A stretch of DNA of 64,000 nt from Dallia pectoralis (taxonomy: Eukaryota; Chordata; Actinopteri; Esociformes; Umbridae), in contig CM055749.1 of the NCBI GenBank assembly GCA_029465975.1, forward strand, positions 11,993,071 to 12,057,070, in the 5' to 3' direction. The notes under the pieces were generated by a model. That model was not told where the DNA came from. It saw only the letters and a program-made list of their open reading frames with translations, and made no database searches. Every line of letters starts with the position of its first letter. The first letter of the stretch is position 1. The translations under genes were made by a program, and so were the position numbers. This document shows, one piece after another, positions 59,240 to 64,000 of the stretch.

Positions 59240-60544
59240 TCACAGTATTCTACTTGCCCAACACCCGGGCATAAAGTGGTGGTTGTCCTTTAACCCCTGA
59301 TCCAACACTCCATCTGAAAACCAGGAATGACCCCTCTAACCAACTCTGGCTGAGGAGAGTGCTGACGCAACAGACCCTATGCAGGCATTGTAATATTTAA
59401 GATTACACAATGTGAAAAGACGGTCACATTTTTTCCCTGCCGTCGTCTCTTCGCCCTCCTCGCTGCGGCTGACAAAATGCGTACAGAGATGTTCTCCCTT
59501 CAGGGTGCTCCCTGTATCAAAGTGTGGCTCCTCATCCTTCACAGGTCTGAAGCCACAGATGGATATATTTTTTTACAGGAGTCTGTCTGCGAGGCACTTT
59601 AGTCATCCTGAGTCTGAGCCGGGCAGAACAGAACAACAGTGCAATCGTAACGTGAGGCTGGAGTGAGGATGAGAGGGGAGACAGGCCCAACAGCTCTGTC
59701 TTGGTTGTATGCTCCCAGCTCCAAGAGACAATCCATCCCGCAATTCTGTGTCCAGACAGGCCGGTTAAGCTCCAAAATAATGATCTGACCTGATCGCCCA
59801 CTGGCAAGGCCACATTGTAGGGAAGGGTGGGGGGACCGAGGGAGGGATGGAGAACACAATTGAGAGATGGGAGGAGATAGAGACAGTGATTGACTTGATC
59901 CAAAGCAAGGACAAAATACTTTTTGCAGCTTCGTATAACGGCAAAATTAAAAGTTTGTTAGTCGGCATATCGTTTTAAATGGATATGGGAATAAACACTG
60001 ATTGAAATGGGATGATTCTCAATAAGATGACAATAAAGTAAAATGTGGAGTCAATCCCCGGAAAGATATTTTACTAATTTATTATTGTCCGTCTGTAAAA
60101 CCACTCACCACCGACAAAATGGTTTGTTTATTTGTTTGTGTGGTTTTGTCTGGCTTTATTTTCTGGTCACTAGCTAGATAGCAGTCAGGCATTAAGTTAT
60201 AAAATCATGGAAAGCGGCAAAGGGAAGCATATTACGATATTGAACAGTGCCATCACTGGGGATCAAGCAAAGTTAAAAATGTATTCTTAGTCTAACTTTG
60301 TCTAGTCGTAGTTTTTGTTAGTTTTGTAATGGACAAAAACAAGCAAAGAACAAGACATTTGACGGTCAAGTTTTTTGCTGTAATACAATGGGTTGCGAAG
60401 GTAGCAACTGGAGAATTAAAGAATAATATATAGTTTTCAATTAATGTTTGGTTATGTTTTTTCAATTAATTAAGCACTTAGCCTATCAATCAATCAACAC
60501 TTTAAATGTGTGTTGACTGTGTGAATTTGTGATCTGTGATTTTT
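59240..60544. other. Spacer between Tc1-like copies B and C
   Basis: No coding or repeat feature recognised. The frames at 59412-59968 have no family resemblance. The two flanking transposons face each other with their 3' ends. Confidence 0.4.
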
Positions 60545-61067
60545 GACAATTTGAGCCAAAACATTATTATGCTGTTTGTCATCCAAGTGTCGACCCACCA
60601 AGTCATGGACTCGACAAGGCCCCTAAAGGTGTTCTGTGGTATCTAGAACCAAGACATTAGCAGCAGATCCTTCAAGTCCTGTAAGATGCGAGCTGGAGCT
60701 GCAGTGTACAGGACTTGTTGAGTCCAGCACATCCCACAGCCATTAATCGGATTGAGATGTGGGGAATTTGGAGGCCGGGGAAACACCTTGAACTCTTCAT
60801 CTGGTCTGCAATAATGTTAAAGTATGTGGCACGTGCCGATATGACGTCCATATGAACGCCGGGACCCAGAGCTTCCCAGCAGAACATCACCCACAGCATG
60901 ACACTGCCTCCACAAGCTTGTTGTCTTCCCACAATGCATCCTGGCGCCATCACTTCCCCAGGTAAATGGCGCGCACGTACACAGCGGCTCATAAGACTTT
61001 ATTCCACTGATCCAAGTTCCAGTTTTGATGCTCGCACGATGCACCAGGTAGGCACGTTTAACAGTGG

Positions 61068-61108
61068 ACAGGGGTCATCACGGGGTCATCACAGGGTCAT
61101 CACGGTCA
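61068..61108 (+). repeat. Short ggtcatcac repeat in copy C
   Basis: ggggtcatcac, ggggtcatcac, agggtcatcac and ggtcac occur side by side where the intact transposon has one 'ggacaggggtcagcatggg'. It looks like an incipient expansion. Confidence 0.8.
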
Positions 61109-61290
61109 CTAAGCCCAGTCTGTGGCTACGCAGCCCCATATACACTGCACTGTGACACATTCCTCTAGTAACCACATGTGCCACAGTAGACCTTCTGTCA
61201 GTTGGATGGCTTCCTTGGCCTTGTGCATCAATGAGCCTTGTGCCTCCAACACCCTGTCGCTGGTTGTGGTTTGTCCCTTCTCAGACCACT

Positions 61291-61614
61291 GTTGGTAGGT
61301 ACAGATCACTGCTGACCGGGACCACGGTTGGTAGGTACACATCACTGCTGACCGGGAACACTGTTGGTAGGTACACATCACTGCTGACCGGGACCACGGT
61401 TGGTAGGTACACATCACTGCTGACCGGGAACACTGTTGGTAGGTACACATCACTGCTGACCGGGAACACTGTTGGTAGGTACACACCACTGCTGACCGGG
61501 AACACTGTTGGTAGGTACACATCACTGCTGACCGGGAACACTGTTGGTAGGTACACACCACTGCTGACCGGGACCACGGTTGGTAGGTACACATCACTGC
61601 TGACTGGGAGCACC
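61291..61614 (-). repeat. 36-bp minisatellite, 9 units, within Tc1-like copy C
   Basis: + strand unit: ggtaggtacacatcactgct plus gaccgggaccacggtt. It is the reverse complement of the 4110-4937 unit and occupies the same position in the transposon. Units differ by cacatc/cacacc and accacggt/aacactgt. Stop-free in several frames (183 and 136 codons). Confidence 0.93.
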
Positions 61615-61792
61615 ACATATGCCTTTTCAGTGATGCTCTGACCCAGTTATCTGGCCTCAACAGTTTTATCCCATAGTCAATCAGGTCTCCTGCTTATCTC
61701 TTTACTCCTGCCCATTGCTACAGCATACAACACATTGACTAAGAGAACTGATCGCTCCGCTTGTATATAAAATCTTTTGGCTCATCAGTGTA

Positions 61793-64000
61793 TGTTCAGA
61801 CTGGCATAACTTCAGTTGCTTCATTAGGGATTTTTGATACTCCTTTTACCTTTGCAACTACAGGCATTTAAAATGTGAATAACATATTAACATGGATATA
61901 AAAAAGCCACAGGGATAAAAAGGTTTAAATTGGAAATGATCGTGCTTAGTGGCCAATCAAGCTATAATACCAACTTTAAAGCTTTAAGGCTGTATTACCA
62001 TGAAATTCTATTGAATGTTTATATATGGTGGATTATTTCAATAGGCCGAATTTGCATTGTATAAATTAAACCATTAAACATTTTCTTTTGAACTGTTAAA
62101 GCTAGACAGTTTAAACCAACTTTGTTTAAAATGTAACCCTTACCCTAACCCTTTTTACGGTATGTCACCTATAATCCATAGTACTTTGTCTACTATGATT
62201 AAATCAAACTCATTTGCATTAATCACAGTATTAATGCAAATAGCAGTACCAATTAAGCTATTCAAAATATAGAGACCTAACAATCTTTTTTTAAATGTTT
62301 AGGTTTCCAAACCTCTTAACAGTTTATTATTATTTTTCAGCTTAATTAAGCTTTCAAGCAAAACACATTTACTAATGTAAATGTCTTAGTAGTTATTTTT
62401 TCAAACATCAATTTCTTTTAAGATGAAAACTTTTTAGAACCACTATAAATAGCTAACAATTTGTTTATTTAAAAAAATGTGTAATGTGACACATCGTCAC
62501 CATAGCAACAGGTGAAATTAATAGTTAGCGGTATTGGTTCCAGACTGCTCCAAATACGTACAATTTACAAATAACTTAAATAAGTCAAAGAATCATATAA
62601 AAACTACAAGAAATATTTATCTGAATGTGGTATGTGGTCAGGTTGCTAGTGTATTGTGTAAAGAGTTTTGTAATTAGCAACTTGCTAGCTAGCATGCTCC
62701 CCAGATACCATCTCGCCACGTTTTTTGTACTGTTGGTTTGGTAATAGTTTTTGAGTTTTTTTTTAATTGATGGCAATAGACTTGATTAACTAAATGACCA
62801 CTGCACCTAACAGTAACAGTAGCCAAGTCATATTACTGATATTATGATAGGTTCACAACATTACTTTTTATATGGCATATTACTTCACAAACATTATTAA
62901 TAAAATGAACCAGTCAGACATTCCGACAATAATCTTTTTCCCACACACCCTTAATACAATTATCACTGGGCAATCTTGTTCTTTTTACAGATAAAGCCAT
63001 AGATACACACATCCACATTTTAATTCCTACCCGACAACTTAAAGGAATAGCCGATCCACCAAGAATTGTGAACTCACCAAAGACAAACCCTCAGCACCCT
63101 AACTGATGTGTGTTTTCAGAATTTTAAAAACACGTACTTATTCCACATAATTAGTCTAGTTTCCTATCCAAACTACATGATGTAATGTTAGAAGCATACG
63201 CTAAAATAAGTTAACAGCACCAAAAGGGAAAACCTCACGGAGAATGCTCCCTAATATGTTATCCGTCAGAGAACGTGCCCAACTTTGTAACTTTCAGAGA
63301 ACATTCACAGGACAGACCCTGAACTAAAGTAAGCTTTGGAGATGGCACAAAACCCTGTGGCAAAATTAAACGGTTCATCTACTCTCATTGAGTAAAGGAT
63401 TCCAACGGGCAGATCGACCACTGGCACCAAGGTTTCATTCTGTAAGCATCAACATACAACAATCACAGCAGCAGCCAGCCATCATCAACAACAACCACAG
63501 ATGGAACTAATGAGGCTCCCATCATTACTCATGCTCTCACGATTGCTATAGAATAACATGACGTTTAAAAATACATAACGGTGTTCGATGTTCACTCACT
63601 TCTATACAAATCAGTCATTAGATCTTTCCAGCTTTGTATTGAACACAAGGCTTTCGACTGACACAACAGGCTCTATTATTTAGAGCATTATATCAGCGGC
63701 CAACCCAGATAACCTGTTTATAGCTATTGGTACAAGCAAGCAAGAAAACAGGTTGAGTTCCACTTTGGAAATGAAATAAAAAGTAAACACTGCCTGTAAG
63801 AGAAAAGCACTGAGCTGGTCACCCATTAAGTTCCCATGCATGTTCTCGAGAAGCATGACGTTAGACAAATGGAGGCTCTTGAGGATCAAGACAATCTTCC
63901 TCCAGCTGCGAGACATCTACACTCAACCAAATATTCCGGTAACTAATGACAACATTTTCTCAGGCGACCTCAGAAGGTGTTTTCGAATGTTAGGGATGTG
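61793..64000. other. Intronic or intergenic sequence, nothing recognised
   Basis: AT-rich unique DNA up to the window end. The BTB exon of the KCTD gene was looked for on the - strand and not seen. The small frames at 62585 and 63680 have no family resemblance. Confidence 0.45.

Larger units (their letters stand above)
60545..61792 (-). mobile_element. Tc1-like transposon copy C, near full length, inactive
   Basis: On the - strand the order runs from the 5' terminal repeat (61792-61775, tacactgatgagccaaaa) through the 36-bp array, the transposase middle, a block reading CGGSVMLWVMFCWEALGPGV (about 60930-60870) and TYFNIIADQ, to 'catcccacagccattaatcggatt' (LNPIE region, 60729-60753) and a weak 3' terminal repeat (gagccaaaacattat, 60553-60567). 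Stops, deletions and the array break the frame. It is inverted relative to copies A and B. Confidence 0.85.

Overview
The window looks like nuclear DNA of a teleost fish. It has vertebrate split genes with canonical GT/AG splice sites, many fish-type Tc1/mariner, L2-like and RTE/Rex-like elements, and miniature elements resembling the 'tcccaaatggca' type common in salmonids and pikes. That last point makes Salmoniformes or Esociformes my best guess, but it rests on memory. No bacterial, organellar, rRNA, tRNA or CRISPR features were seen. Most of the sequence is intron, UTR and repeats.

Two genes can be supported, arranged tail to tail. On the + strand is the 3' end of a TAF4-family gene (TFIID subunit): one internal exon at 9212-9334, a 33-kb intron, and the last coding exon at 42424-42594, followed by a 3'UTR that may end near 44640. 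On the - strand is the 3' end of a KCTD1/KCTD15-family gene: a coding exon at 55597-55292 and the last coding exon at 49413-49255, with a candidate poly(A) signal at 45381-45376. The 5' exons of both genes lie outside the window or were not found. Convergent TAF4B and KCTD1 are neighbours in human, so the linkage looks ancestral, although the KCTD residues here look more like KCTD15.

The striking property of the window is its minisatellites. I count about 18 arrays covering roughly 18% of the sequence, with units of 11 to 67 bp. The largest is a 3.95-kb array (30683-34637) of a ~20-bp unit. Nearly all long open frames in the window are by-products of arrays with stop-free units. Several arrays can be traced to a parent sequence. 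The 36-bp arrays at 4.1-4.9 kb (+) and 61.3-61.6 kb (-) are the same segment of a Tc1-like transposase gene, expanded in two separate element copies. The 16-bp (57.76-58.55 kb) and 42/49-bp (58.65-59.14 kb) arrays are two further segments of the same transposon, expanded inside a third copy. Both TAF4 exons are preceded by tandem copies of their own 3' splice-site region, and the KCTD exon's 5' splice site opens directly into an 11-bp-type array.

Other mobile DNA: an L2-like RT fragment set in Tc1-like sequence (9.4-10.4 kb), an L2-like 3' end next to a 24-bp array (13.05-13.65 kb), a decayed Tc1-like copy split by an LTR-retroelement relic (17.76-18.98 kb), Tc1-like relics at 21.2-21.9 and possibly 41.3-41.9 kb, an RTE/Rex-like LINE inserted into a 48-bp minisatellite (23.16-24.74 kb), and two hAT-like miniature elements (50.5 and 53.6 kb).
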